Positions 17,398-26,464 are shown, counted from the stretch's first letter. The stretch is 64,000 bases of DNA from Alphaproteobacteria bacterium (GCA_005883305.1 VBAC01000002.1:1-64000); one strand, 5' to 3'. Made by a program: numbers and translations. Notes: a model not told the origin generated them from the sequence alone.

Positions 17398-19443
17398 GTG
17401 ATTCGACTCACGCCCGCTGTCGCCTTCCTCCTCACGACCGCCGCCCAAGCGCAGCAGCCGGACATCGTCGTGACCGGCCGCGGCCTCGAGTCCGGGCTCG
17501 GCGAGGACAGCTACGATATCAGCCTCATCGGACGCGAGCGGCTCCTTCATGCGCCGTCGAACCGGCTCGAGGACGTGCTTCGCGACGTGCCGGGCTTCCA
17601 GCAATTCCGCCGCTCCGACGCGCGCAGCGCCAACCCGACCAGCCAGGGCGTCACGCTTCGCGCGCTCGGCGGCAATGCGTCGAGCCGGGCGTTGCTGATC
17701 CTCGACGGCGTGCCGCAGAGTGATCCGTTCGGGGGCTGGATCGCCTGGCCGGCCTACGATCCGCGCCGGCTCGCCCGAATCCGGGTGACTCGCGGCGGGG
17801 GGAGCGGAGTCGCCGGCCCCGGGGCGCTCAGCGGGACGATCGAGCTGGAAAGCCTGGAGAGCGCGGGCGCCGGGGGAATCGACGCCGACCTCGCTTATGG
17901 CAGTCGCGACTCGGTGGAGGCCTTTGCGGGCGGCCGGACGCGGCTCGGCGCCGGCTTCGCCACTTTCTCCGCCGCTTATTCGCGCGGCGACGGCTTCATT
18001 CCGGTGGTCGCGGAGCAGCGGGGACTGGCGGACCGTCCCGCGCCTTACGAGCAGGCCAGCGTCTCGCTTCGCGGCGTCGCGCCCGTCGGCGGCGCGAGCG
18101 AGTTGCAGGCGAACCTCTCGGGCTTCGCCGACCGGCGCGAGCGCGGCACGGCGTTCAGCGCCATAGAAACCAGAGGCGCCGACGCATCGCTCCGCCTCGT
18201 CGGGCGTGGCCGACTGCCTTATTCGGTGCTCGCTTACGTCCAGGCCCGCAATTTCTCGAACGCCTTCGCGGCGGTCAACGCCGCCCGGACGGCGGCCAGC
18301 GAGACTCTCGACCAATATTCGGTACCGTCGACCGGCCTCGGCGCTCGCGGCGAGATCCGGCCCCGCGCCGGAGCGGTCGAGCTCAGGCTCGGCGCCGACT
18401 GGAGGGAGACCTCGGGAACCACGAACGAGCTGTTCCAGTTCGTCGCCGGAGCGCCCACCCGCGGCCGCGCGGCGGGGGGAAGGACGGACACGTTCGGAGC
18501 CTTCGCCGAGGCGGGCTGGGCTCAGGGGCCGGTGGCGCTCACCGGCGGGGTCCGGCTCGATCGCTGGCGGCTGAGCGGCGGCGCCCTCGATGAGCATGTG
18601 CTGGCGACCGGCGCGCAACTCACCAACGTCACCTTCTCCGATCGCAGCGGCTGGGAGCCGACCGGGCGTGCCGGCGCGTCTTGGCGGGTGGGGGCCCCGG
18701 TGACGCTTCGCGCCGCCGCTTATATGGGTTGGCGGCTGCCGACGCTGAACGAGCTTTACCGGCCGTTCCGGCTCGGCCCGGACGCGACGGCCGCCAATGC
18801 GGCTCTGGCCCCGGAGCGGCTGCAAGGCGTGGAGGCGGGCGTGGAGGTCCGGCCGTCGGAGACCGCGCGCCTGTCCGTCACCCTGTTCGCCAACCGGCTG
18901 ACCGACTCGATCGCCAATGTGACGCTCGGTGCCGGGCCCGGGACCTTCCCCGGAGTCGGCTTCGTTGGCGCCGGCGGCCAGTTTCGGATGCGCGAGAATC
19001 TGGAAGCGATCGAGAGCAAAGGGGTGGAGATCGACGCCATCGCCGATCTGGGAAGGCTGCACCTCGCCGCCGGCTACAGCTTCGCCGAGGCCGAGGTGAA
19101 CGCCGGCGGGGCGGCGCTGCCGCTCGATGGGCTGCGCCCCGCCCAGACGCCGCGCCACAGCTTCACGGCGCGGATTGCCTGGCAGGGTGCGCGCGGCGCC
19201 TATGCGACCGCGGGCGCGCGCTATGTCTCGAGCCAATATGAGGACGACCTCAACCGCCAACTCGTCCCCGGCGCGCTGACCTTCGATGCGCTGGCCGAGC
19301 TTCCGCTGACGTCGCGTCTCTCGCTTCAGGCGCGCGGCGAGAATCTCAGCGGAGAGCGGGTGGTCGCCGGCATTTCGGGCAGCGGCATAATCGAGCGGGG
19401 GACTCCGCGCACTTTGTGGATCGGTTTGCGCTGGCGCGACTGA
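17398..19443 (+). CDS. TonB-dependent outer membrane receptor
   Basis: A 681-residue receptor that should import a scarce ligand (siderophore, vitamin, sugar or metal complex) using TonB energy. It starts with GTG behind a GGGGGAGG box and has a short signal peptide ending near AQAQQ. The plug domain (about residues 40-150) includes RLEDVLRDVPGF, SQGVTLRALGGNASSRALL and DGVPQSDPFGG. The rest is beta-barrel, ending in an aromatic-containing strand (TLWIGLRWRD). No substrate gene is linked, so the ligand is unknown. Confidence 0.9.
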   Translation: MIRLTPAVAFLLTTAAQAQQPDIVVTGRGLESGLGEDSYDISLIGRERLLHAPSNRLEDVLRDVPGFQQFRRSDARSANPTSQGVTLRALGGNASSRALLILDGVPQSDPFGGWIAWPAYDPRRLARIRVTRGGGSGVAGPGALSGTIELESLESAGAGGIDADLAYGSRDSVEAFAGGRTRLGAGFATFSAAYSRGDGFIPVVAEQRGLADRPAPYEQASVSLRGVAPVGGASELQANLSGFADRRERGTAFSAIETRGADASLRLVGRGRLPYSVLAYVQARNFSNAFAAVNAARTAASETLDQYSVPSTGLGARGEIRPRAGAVELRLGADWRETSGTTNELFQFVAGAPTRGRAAGGRTDTFGAFAEAGWAQGPVALTGGVRLDRWRLSGGALDEHVLATGAQLTNVTFSDRSGWEPTGRAGASWRVGAPVTLRAAAYMGWRLPTLNELYRPFRLGPDATAANAALAPERLQGVEAGVEVRPSETARLSVTLFANRLTDSIANVTLGAGPGTFPGVGFVGAGGQFRMRENLEAIESKGVEIDAIADLGRLHLAAGYSFAEAEVNAGGAALPLDGLRPAQTPRHSFTARIAWQGARGAYATAGARYVSSQYEDDLNRQLVPGALTFDALAELPLTSRLSLQARGENLSGERVVAGISGSGIIERGTPRTLWIGLRWRD

Positions 19444-19450
19444 CCCGATC

Positions 19451-19489
19451 CAAAAGAAAGCCGCCCGGCGGATCGCTCCGCGGGCGGCT
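19451..19489 (-). terminator. Terminator between TonB receptor and SWIB gene
   Basis: A 9-bp stem, AGCCGCCCG with CGGGCGGCT, lies between two convergent genes. Read on the minus strand it is followed by a T-rich run, so it best terminates the SWIB gene; the stem may also serve the receptor transcript. Confidence 0.7.
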
Positions 19490-19529
19490 CCCTCGGCCTC
19501 GTCCCCGGCTCGCGCCGGAGACGTGCAAA

Positions 19530-19775
19530 CTAGCTCAGATGCTTGGAGAGATGCTTGTTCATCTCGAACATCGAGCAGCGATCCTTGCCGAAGATTTTCT
19601 TCAGCTTGTCGTCGGCGACGATCTCGCGCTTGTTCTGCGGATTCTGCAGGTTGTTCTTGCGGATGTGATCCCACACCTTGCTGACGACCTGGCTGCGCGG
19701 CAGCGGATCGGGGCCGGTGATCGCGGCGAGATCAGCCGACGGCTTCACCGGACGCTGCAAACCACTTTGTGCCAT
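19530..19775 (-). CDS. SWIB/MDM2-domain protein
   Basis: An 81-residue protein that is almost entirely one SWIB domain: LQRPVKPSADLAAITG, then SQVVSKVWDHIRKNNLQNPQ and KLKKIFGKDRCSMFEMNKHL. SWIB domains were defined in eukaryotic chromatin remodellers, but stand-alone versions occur in chlamydiae and alphaproteobacteria, where a DNA-related role is suspected but unproven. ATG 19775 follows a GAGGGA box. The gene is monocistronic with its own terminator. Confidence 0.88.
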   Translation of the reverse strand: MAQSGLQRPVKPSADLAAITGPDPLPRSQVVSKVWDHIRKNNLQNPQNKREIVADDKLKKIFGKDRCSMFEMNKHLSKHLS

Positions 19776-19904
19776 TATTCCCTCCCTCTTGAGATAGTGC
19801 TGGGAATAGAGAGCGCAATTCATGGCGCTTGGCAATGGCCGGCGGGGTGGAAATGCCTTCTTTTGCCTCGGTTCGGCGGGTTTTCTGTGGATAGACCTTT
19901 CTCA

Positions 19905-20171
19905 AGGGTCCAAACCCAGTCCCCGCAACGGCCGTGACGGAGCGGATTTGCGTCAGGGCAAGGAGCGAGGAGGGAGCGATGCTGACGCATCGTGACCGAC
20001 GCTGCGACGCAGCCCTGGCGCAAAGCCGCCCGCTCCGAAGGGGTCGCCCGGAGAAGGCCGCCGGCTGCGTTGGACGGCTCGTCCGGGCAACCAGCCCGGC
20101 CTTCACCGCCCGCCTTGCCGGCGGCCTTCTCCGGGCGATCACGGCCATTGCGGGGACTGGGTTTGGGCCCT
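19905..20171 (+). repeat. 267-bp fold-back repeat, copy A
   Basis: The ends are inverted repeats of about 33 nt (31 match): the left arm starts AGGGTCCAAACCCAGTCCCC and the right arm ends with its inverse. Inside are further paired segments: TTTGCG/CGCAAA with CAGGGC/GCCCTG, a CGATGC/GCATCG hairpin, and a long CGCCCGGAGAAGGCCGCCGG pair. The same element lies inverted at 24128-24397 with different but internally matching arm sequences. I see no open reading frame that looks real. Confidence 0.9.
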
Positions 20172-20178
20172 TGTGGCC

Positions 20179-20997
20179 TCAGAGAGGCCCGAAGGGGACG
20201 ATCCGGTTGGCCGAGTCGTGGCCGATGTCGGCGCGGCCGAGATAGGGAATTCCGGCCTTCGCGCACCAGAAACGGGCCACCGCCTCCTCGTCGTCTCCGA
20301 AGTCCGGATCGTTCGGCAGCACGTCGCTGACCCGCCCCAGCCGAATGCCCGCGGCGCTGCGGACATTGGGGCTGGCGGTGATGTGAAAGAGCGCGCGGTC
20401 GACCGCGTACATGTGCTCTGACACCTCCTCGAGCAGGAGGATATGGCCGGACAGGTCCGGCTCGAGCGGCGTGCCGAGCAGCATGGAAAGGACGGTGACG
20501 TTGAACGCCGCGTGGCGCGCGCCCCGTTCCAGGCCGGGCTCCAGCGCGCCGGCCGAGCGATCGACCAGCCAGGTCAACGCGCGCTCGATCGCCGTCTCGC
20601 CACCCTCGCGCAGCACGTCCTGCGGCATCGGTCCGTGGGCCAGGCTCGGAAAGCCCGCGCGATAGAGGCCGGCGAGCAGGAAGCCGGCGTCGCTATAGCC
20701 GAGCCAGGCCTTCGCCCGCGCCGCCTCGCCCATGCGGGCGATCGCCGCCTCGGCGACCCGGCACGAGCCGTAGCCGCCACGCGCGAGCCAGATCGCGTCG
20801 AGCTCGGGATCGTTGGCGAACTCGACGAGCGCCTGCTCGCGCTCCGCATCGGTGCCGGCAAAATGATTGTGGATCAGAAAAGAGCTCGGATGAAAGACCA
20901 GCTCCACGCCGGGCGCCGCGCGGGCGGCGACGGCCTTCACCCTTGCGGCCGTCTCCGCGCCGAAGCGGGAGCTCGGCGCGACCACCCCGATCCGCAT
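20179..20997 (-). CDS. ldcA: LD-carboxypeptidase (muramoyltetrapeptide carboxypeptidase)
   Basis: A 272-residue S66-family serine peptidase that removes the terminal D-Ala from murein tetrapeptides during cell-wall recycling in the cytoplasm. Visible motifs are IGVVAPSSRF at the start, IWLARGGYGSCR with WLGYSDAGFLLAGLYRAG (nucleophile region), and LLLEEVSEHMYAVDRAL. ATG 20997 follows a GAAGGAG box. It is divergent from mpl across a 37-bp gap, which pairs two recycling steps under one control region. Confidence 0.9.
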   Translation of the reverse strand: MRIGVVAPSSRFGAETAARVKAVAARAAPGVELVFHPSSFLIHNHFAGTDAEREQALVEFANDPELDAIWLARGGYGSCRVAEAAIARMGEAARAKAWLGYSDAGFLLAGLYRAGFPSLAHGPMPQDVLREGGETAIERALTWLVDRSAGALEPGLERGARHAAFNVTVLSMLLGTPLEPDLSGHILLLEEVSEHMYAVDRALFHITASPNVRSAAGIRLGRVSDVLPNDPDFGDDEEAVARFWCAKAGIPYLGRADIGHDSANRIVPFGPL

Positions 20998-21034
20998 GGT
21001 TGCTCCTTCCTTCTGTCCCCAATAGGGCGAGGCG

Positions 21035-22414
21035 ATGAACGAGGCCAAATCCTATTTCTTCTGCGGCGTCGGCGGCAGCGGCATGCTTCCGCTGGCGCTG
21101 ATCGTCCAGGGCCGGGGCGACCGGGTCGCCGGCTCCGACCGAACGCTCGACCAGGGGCGGCTCGCCGCCAAGTTCGATTTCCTGCGCGCGCGCGGGATCG
21201 CGCTGTTCGACCAGGACGGCAGCGGCATCACCGACGCCGACCAGATCCTCGTCACCTCGGCGGCGATAGAGGAGACGGTGCCGGACGTTGTCAGGGCGAA
21301 CGCGGTCGGCGCCGAGCGCATCACCCGGCCGCAACTACTCGCCGAATTGTTCAACGCCGCCGAGGCCGGCATCGCCGTCGGCGGAACCAGCGGCAAATCG
21401 ACGGTCACCGGGATGATCGGCTGGATCCTTCACGCCACCGGCCGCGATCCGACGGTGATGAACGGGGCGGTGATGAAGAATTTCGTCTCCGCCGACACGC
21501 CGTTCGCAAGCGCGCTGGTGGGCGGCGGTGGAATATTCGTCAGCGAGGTCGACGAGAGCGACGGCTCCATCGCGCTCTATCACCCCAAGGTCGCGGTGCT
21601 GAACAACATCACGCTCGACCACAAGAGCCTCGACGAGCTGCGCCACCTGTTCCGCGACTTCGCGGCGAAGGCGGAAACGGTCGTGGTCAATCTCGACGAC
21701 GACGAGACCCGCTTTCTCGCCGCGACGCTGCCGCCCGAGCGGCTCACCACTTATTCCTTCCGCGACGAAGCCGCCGACCTGTTCGGATCGAACGTCGTGG
21801 AGGAGCCGTTCGCGATTTCCTTCGATGCGAAGGGCGTTTCCGTTCGGCTCCAGGTCCCCGGGCGCCACAATGCCGAGAACGCGCTCGCCGCGCTCGCCGG
21901 CGCGCAGGCATTGGGCGTGCCCATCGGGGAGGCGGCCGAGGCGCTGGCAGGGTTCAAGGGCCTGCGCCGCCGCTTCGAGCTTGTCGGCGAGGCGCGCGGG
22001 ATCACGGTGATCGACGATTTCGGCCACAACCCGGACAAGATCGCCGCGACCTTGCGCACGCTCCACGCCTTTCCCGGGCGGCTGCTGATCTTCTTCCAGC
22101 CGCACGGCCATGGCCCCCTGAGAACGATGAAGGACGAGCTCATCGCGACCTTCTCGCGCGAGCTGGGCCCCGAGGACCGGCTGATCATGTGCGATCCCGT
22201 TTATTATGGCGGGACCACCGACAGGAGCATCGGCAGCGCCGCGATCACTGACGGCCTCGGGCCGCGCGCCGAGCATATTCCCGACCGGGAGCAATGCGCC
22301 GACCGCCTCGCCGCGCTCGCCGAGCCGGGCGACCGGATCGTCGTCATGGGTGCGAGAGACGACACGCTGACGGCCTTCGCGGAGGGCGTTCTGGCGCGCG
22401 TGTCGGGAGCCTAG
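21035..22414 (+). CDS. mpl: Mpl/MurC-like Mur ligase
   Basis: A 459-residue Mur ligase with all three domains: an N-terminal UDP-binding Rossmann fold (FFCGVGGSGMLPLALI), the central ATPase (GGTSGKSTVTGMIGWIL; SEVDESDGSIALYHP; LNNITLDHKSL) and the C-terminal domain (IDDFGHNPDKIAATL). It is related to MurC and Mpl. With ldcA divergent next door, the recycling ligase Mpl (murein tripeptide to UDP-MurNAc) is the better fit than MurC, which normally sits in the dcw cluster. The exact tail motif (FQPHGHGPLR) differs from E. coli Mpl, so the symbol is provisional. Confidence 0.75.
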   Translation: MNEAKSYFFCGVGGSGMLPLALIVQGRGDRVAGSDRTLDQGRLAAKFDFLRARGIALFDQDGSGITDADQILVTSAAIEETVPDVVRANAVGAERITRPQLLAELFNAAEAGIAVGGTSGKSTVTGMIGWILHATGRDPTVMNGAVMKNFVSADTPFASALVGGGGIFVSEVDESDGSIALYHPKVAVLNNITLDHKSLDELRHLFRDFAAKAETVVVNLDDDETRFLAATLPPERLTTYSFRDEAADLFGSNVVEEPFAISFDAKGVSVRLQVPGRHNAENALAALAGAQALGVPIGEAAEALAGFKGLRRRFELVGEARGITVIDDFGHNPDKIAATLRTLHAFPGRLLIFFQPHGHGPLRTMKDELIATFSRELGPEDRLIMCDPVYYGGTTDRSIGSAAITDGLGPRAEHIPDREQCADRLAALAEPGDRIVVMGARDDTLTAFAEGVLARVSGA

Positions 22415-22469
22415 GCCGTATCGAAATTCAGCGTAATTCGCTTGTTTCGCTTCGGATGTTCCCTTGCCC

Positions 22470-22552
22470 GTCACCCCCGCGAAAGCGGGGGTCCAGCTTG
22501 TTTCTTCTCCTCGGCGATTGAAGAAGCTGGATTCCCGCTTTCGCGGGATGAC
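22470..22552. repeat. REP-like palindrome, CCCGCGAAAGCGGG type
   Basis: Arms GTCACCCCCGCGAAAGCGGG and CCCGCTTTCGCGGGATGAC flank a 40-nt centre with a nested CCAGCTT/AAGCTGG pair. It belongs to the same family as 11741 and 52881 and lies between mpl and a hypothetical gene. Confidence 0.88.
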
Positions 22553-22577
22553 GATGAAAATTGAATGTCGATCCGTC

Positions 22578-23225
22578 CTAGAATGCCGCCATGTCCTCCG
22601 GGCGGGCGTGCTCGACCTGCTCGTTGCGGGTGCCGGGCCGGTAGCCGAGCGCTCGGATGGCGCCGTCGTCCTCGGGATCGAATGGCTGATCGTGGCAGAC
22701 ACGCAGATAGAGGCCGACCGAGGACATTTGATAGCCGGCAAGATCGAACAGATCGAGATAGTGGACGATGTAGCCGCCGTCGTCGCCGGGAAAGGCGTAG
22801 GCCGGCCGCTCGGTCGAGCAGAAGATATAGTCGGCACGATCCCGCGCCTCCCACCGGACGTCCGTCGGCGCGGGCGCACCGGCGTCGCCGCTCGACGAGC
22901 CGTTGCGCAGAGTCAGCCGCCGGAGCTCGCCATGCGGCGAAGTCGAGACGCTCTCCAGCCGCACGATCCGCACCCAGGCGCATTCGCCCTGGCGGCAGCC
23001 GGCCAGGATCACCTCGCCAGCGAGGTCCGGCGGCGGTTCGCGCGCCGGGACCGAGGCATTGTCGGCTGTCCGTTCCGGCGGAGCCGGGGCATTGGCGGGA
23101 ACGGCCTGGGCGGTGGGCTGGCCCCGGTCCCGCACCAGGAGCGCCCATCCGAGCAATGCGAGCAGCATTGCGATCCCGAAGGCGGCCGCGATCGATCTCC
23201 AGCGAGGGGCGGAAGGCTCGTTCAT
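22578..23225 (-). CDS. Membrane-anchored hypothetical protein
   Basis: A 215-residue protein with a short cytoplasmic N-terminus, one TM helix at about residues 12-31 (IAAAFGIAMLLALLGWALLV), a Pro/Ala-rich linker to about residue 65 and a folded periplasmic part with four Cys (AGCRQGECAW, FCSTERP, RVCHDQP) that could form disulfides. I do not recognise a family. It is on the same strand as the gene at 23312, but a terminator-like hairpin separates them. Confidence 0.65.
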   Translation of the reverse strand: MNEPSAPRWRSIAAAFGIAMLLALLGWALLVRDRGQPTAQAVPANAPAPPERTADNASVPAREPPPDLAGEVILAGCRQGECAWVRIVRLESVSTSPHGELRRLTLRNGSSSGDAGAPAPTDVRWEARDRADYIFCSTERPAYAFPGDDGGYIVHYLDLFDLAGYQMSSVGLYLRVCHDQPFDPEDDGAIRALGYRPGTRNEQVEHARPEDMAAF

Positions 23226-23255
23226 CGGCCTCTGTTAGCCGGACGAGCGGGCCGC

Positions 23256-23287
23256 CGAAAGAGAAACGGCGGACCCGAAGGCCCGCC
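23256..23287 (-). terminator. Rho-independent terminator with UUCG loop
   Basis: On the minus strand, GGCGGGCC-TTCG-GGTCCGCC (7 of 8 pairs) is followed by GTTTCTCTTT. It lies 24 bp after the stop of the gene at 23312. Confidence 0.7.
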
Positions 23288-23311
23288 GCGCTTTTCTTGG
23301 AGGGAATCGCC

Positions 23312-23860
23312 TTATTGGGCGACGGTGAGATCGACCTTCTCGACCCATTCGGGGAAGAAGACGGGCTCGCGGTTCGACCAGCCCGGAGCGGTCGCTGCGG
23401 CCTCGCTGATCGACTGAAGCAGGGTCCGGCGCCGGTCGGGATGGAGGTGCGGGAGCGCGGCGGCGGCGCAGAAGGCGCCGGGCAGCCAGGGGCGCACGTT
23501 GGCGCCGATCAGCCGCTCGTAGAGGAAACGGAAGGAAGCGAAACAGGGCAGCCTGTCCTGGCCGAGATCGAAGGCGGCCATGGTGACCAGCGGGGCCATC
23601 AGGGGCTCCATCGCGTCGAGGCCGCTGTCGTCGGGAACGTAGGAGCGGATATGATCGAGGCGGGCGTAGATTCGCTCCTGGGCGCGGATTCCGGCGGCTT
23701 CGGCGGGATCGCGCGACCAGCGCTTCACCGCGTCGCGGCGGCCGAGGCCGACATCGAGCGAACGGCGGACGTAGCGCTGGGTGCCCTTGCTGAAGCCAGC
23801 GAACTCTTTCATCTCTGCCAGCGCCGCCGCTCCGTTGGCGGGCCGAGTCCTCGTACTCAT
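23312..23860 (-). CDS. Hypothetical protein
   Basis: A 182-residue, probably cytoplasmic protein. ATG 23860 is chosen because AAAGGAG lies 8 nt upstream; the frame itself is open to 23899. It is largely helical with the segments ALAEMKEFAGFSKGTQRYVRRSL, MAPLVTMAAFDLGQDRLPC and FLYERLIGANVRPWLPGAF. No signal peptide, TM helix or catalytic motif is obvious and I do not recognise the family. Confidence 0.65.
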   Translation of the reverse strand: MSTRTRPANGAAALAEMKEFAGFSKGTQRYVRRSLDVGLGRRDAVKRWSRDPAEAAGIRAQERIYARLDHIRSYVPDDSGLDAMEPLMAPLVTMAAFDLGQDRLPCFASFRFLYERLIGANVRPWLPGAFCAAAALPHLHPDRRRTLLQSISEAAATAPGWSNREPVFFPEWVEKVDLTVAQ

Positions 23861-24127
23861 GACCCCACTCCTTTCACCTCGCGGAAGATCATGCACCACA
23901 ACGACTTTCCAAGCCGTTAACCAATCTTCCGTCCCCCGTTCAGAATTGAATCAGAGTTCGATTCCGGCGGCAATGGCAAAACGGCATGCGCCCATTTGGG
24001 CACCCCGAGTGTCGCCAAAGGGCAACAGGCGGCATCCCCCTTTGGCCCAAAAGCGCCATTCTTCCGTCTTCGCAACGATCGCCCCAAGCCAAAAGCGAAG
24101 CGATGACGCGGGCGATTTGCGCGTGCC

Positions 24128-24397
24128 AGGGCCCGCACCCGGTACCCGCAATGGTCGTGATCGCCCGGAGAAGGCCGCCGGCAAGGCGGATGGCGCGGGC
24201 CGGGCTGGTTGCCCGGACGAGCCGTCCAACGCAGCCGGCGGCCTTCTCCGGGCGACCCCAAAGGGGCGGGCGGCTTTTGGGCCAGGGCTACGTCGCAGCG
24301 TCGGTCACGATGCGTTTAGCATCGCTCCCTCCTCGCTCCTTGCCCTGACCCAAAATCCGCTCCGTCGCGGCCGTTGCGGGTACCGGGTGCGGGCCCT
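24128..24397 (-). repeat. 270-bp fold-back repeat, copy B
   Basis: Inverted copy of the element at 19905. Its terminal arms read AGGGCCCGCACCCGGTACCC and the inverse, differing from copy A at several sites but matching each other. The inner pair reads TTTTGGG/CCCAAAA where copy A has TTTGCG/CGCAAA. The flanks 23861-24127 and 24398-24600 show no gene; the left flank has scattered short inverted repeats such as CCCTTTGGC, and the right flank should hold the promoter of the LytS gene. Confidence 0.9.
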
Positions 24398-24600
24398 AAG
24401 GGGCGGATCGTGGGCAAAAGATCATGACCGGGGACAGGACGCTGGGGCCCGAGCCGCAGGATTCGCAAGCGCTTTTGGGCGAGCCCGATTCCTCGGGCTA
24501 TCGCCGTCCGCTTCCCCATTTTTCGACCAACGCGCCCGGCGCTTCTGCGAACGACAGCGCGGACGAACGCTTTTGGGGCGCGGCTGCGTTAACAGGGGAT

Positions 24601-25719
24601 ATGGACCGTTCACTGACCAACGGCGAGACGCGCCGGCTGCCCGACCTCGGCATCGCGCTGAAATCGATCGCCGCTTTCTGGCTGCTTTATGTCGGCCTGA
24701 TCACGGCGCGCGCGATCGTGCTTCAATATCCCGATTTCTGGGAGATGATGGCGCGCAGGACGATCGCCGCCTTGGTCGGCGTGGTGCTGACCTTCCTCGT
24801 CTATCTGGCGATGCGGCCCGTCGCGCACAGGAGCCTCAACGCCAAGGCGATTCTCGCCGCGATCCTCTGCCTGCCGGCCTCGATGCTGTTCTCGGCGTTC
24901 AACTATTACATCTTCTACGTCTACGCCCCGCTCGATGCGGCGAAGAGCGATTCGTCGATGCAGGGAATGTCGGCCTGGGAGATGCTCTGGCGATCGGTCG
25001 CCGAAGGGGCGCTGAGCTGGTATTTCATCTTCGCCGCCTGGGCCGCCTTCTACGTCGCGATGAGCCAGGCCAAGCAGCTGCGGGCGGCGGACCGACATTC
25101 GGCCATCCTCGCCCGCGAGGCGCAGGAGGCCCAGCTCCGCGCGCTGCGCTATCAGATCAATCCGCACTTCCTGTTCAACACCCTCAATTCCCTCTCCTCC
25201 CTCATCCTCTCCAAGCGCACCGACACCGCGGAGCGGATGCTGATGAACCTTTCCACCTTCTTCCGCGCCACGCTCTCCGCCGATCCCACCGCCGACGTCA
25301 GCCTCGACGAGGAGATCAGGCTTCAGCGGCTCTATCTGGACATCGAGCAGATCCGCTTTCCGGACCGGCTGAGCGTCGAGGTCGACGTGCCCGATGCCCT
25401 CTTGACCGCCCGCGTGCCCGTGCTGATCCTGCAGCCGGTGGTGGAGAATGCAGTCAAATATGGAGTCGCGAAATCGAGGAAGCCGGTGACCGTCCGGATC
25501 GCCGCCTATGAGGAGGCGGGGCGCCTCCACATCAAGGTCAAGGACGATGGCGATGCCGCCACCGCGGGCGAGGACAACGGCTCGACCGGAGTCGGCCTCA
25601 GGAACGTCTGCGACCGGCTGACCACCCGCTACGGCCCGCGCTCGGGCTGCCTTGCCGGACCCGACCCGGACGGCGGCTATACGGTCCACCTCTACATGCC
25701 CGCGGTGAAGGATGACTGA
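24601..25719 (+). CDS. LytS-family sensor histidine kinase
   Basis: A 372-residue membrane kinase. Four TM helices lie in residues about 18-155, followed by a short linker and the His_kinase (LytS-type) domain with YQINPHFLFNTLNSLSSLIL (phospho-acceptor His189) and an HATPase region (PVLILQPVVENAVKYGV, then GSTGVGLRNVCDRL). ATG 24601 is chosen over upstream in-frame ATG 24424 because the extra 59 residues are disordered and overlap the repeat flank. The stop overlaps the start of its response regulator by 8 nt. Confidence 0.9.
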   Translation: MDRSLTNGETRRLPDLGIALKSIAAFWLLYVGLITARAIVLQYPDFWEMMARRTIAALVGVVLTFLVYLAMRPVAHRSLNAKAILAAILCLPASMLFSAFNYYIFYVYAPLDAAKSDSSMQGMSAWEMLWRSVAEGALSWYFIFAAWAAFYVAMSQAKQLRAADRHSAILAREAQEAQLRALRYQINPHFLFNTLNSLSSLILSKRTDTAERMLMNLSTFFRATLSADPTADVSLDEEIRLQRLYLDIEQIRFPDRLSVEVDVPDALLTARVPVLILQPVVENAVKYGVAKSRKPVTVRIAAYEEAGRLHIKVKDDGDAATAGEDNGSTGVGLRNVCDRLTTRYGPRSGCLAGPDPDGGYTVHLYMPAVKDD

Positions 25720-26455
25720 GCCGGCGCCGCTTCGAGTGATGGTGGTCGACGACGAGCCGCTGGCGGTCGAGCGGCTCCAACTGCTGCTTGCCCGCTGCGA
25801 AGGCGTTTCGCTGGTAGGCACGGCCAATGACGGCGAGGGCGCGCTGAGGATCGCCGAGGCGGTCACGCCCGACGTCGTCCTGCTCGACATCGCCATGCCC
25901 GGCATGGACGGCATCGACGTCGCCCGGGCGCTTTCCGAATCGGACGTCGATCCGGCGGTCGTCTTCGTCACCGCCTTCGACAATTTCGCGGTCGCGGCGT
26001 TCGACGTCGCGGCGATCGACTATCTGATGAAGCCGGTCGATCCCGAGCGGCTGGAACGCGCGATCGAGCGGGTCCGCGGGCACCTCGCCGGCGGCCGCGA
26101 GCGCGGGGGCAAACCCGGCTCCGCCCATGTCGAGGAATTCTGGGTTCCCGATCATACGGGCCTGGTGCGAATCTCCGCGTCGGATATTCACCGGGTCACC
26201 GCCGAACGCGACTACATGCGCCTCCACGTCGGATCGCGCTCCTGGCTCATCCACCGGACCATCGCCAAGCTCGAGCAGGATCTCGATCCGGCCATGTTCA
26301 TCCGCGTCCACCGCTCGGTGATCCTCAGGCGCGACACGATCACCGGCCTCTACCGCGACGATGCCGGCCACTGGACCGCCCGTCTCTCGGACGGAGGCGA
26401 GCAGCGCATCGGCCGCTCCTATGTCGACGACGTGAAGAAGTTCGCGGGCCGCTGA
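25712..26455 (+). CDS. LytTR-family response regulator
   Basis: A 247-residue regulator with a receiver domain (residues about 7-125; VVDDE near the start, phospho-acceptor Asp59 in LLDIAMPGMDG, FVTAFDNFAVAAFD, and Lys in YLMKPVD) and a C-terminal LytTR DNA-binding domain (about 145-245; ASDIHRVTAERDYMRLHVG, FIRVHRSVILRRDTI). It is cotranslated with the LytS-type kinase upstream. Targets are unknown; LytTR proteins usually bind direct repeats near their own or adjacent promoters. Confidence 0.93.
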   Translation: MTEPAPLRVMVVDDEPLAVERLQLLLARCEGVSLVGTANDGEGALRIAEAVTPDVVLLDIAMPGMDGIDVARALSESDVDPAVVFVTAFDNFAVAAFDVAAIDYLMKPVDPERLERAIERVRGHLAGGRERGGKPGSAHVEEFWVPDHTGLVRISASDIHRVTAERDYMRLHVGSRSWLIHRTIAKLEQDLDPAMFIRVHRSVILRRDTITGLYRDDAGHWTARLSDGGEQRIGRSYVDDVKKFAGR

Positions 26456-26464
26456 GGCCCGCCT

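Noticed and set aside
19905-24397. The two inverted fold-back repeats as ends of a composite transposon
   Set aside because: No transposase or recombinase lies in the copies or between them, and the enclosed genes (ldcA, mpl) look native in composition.
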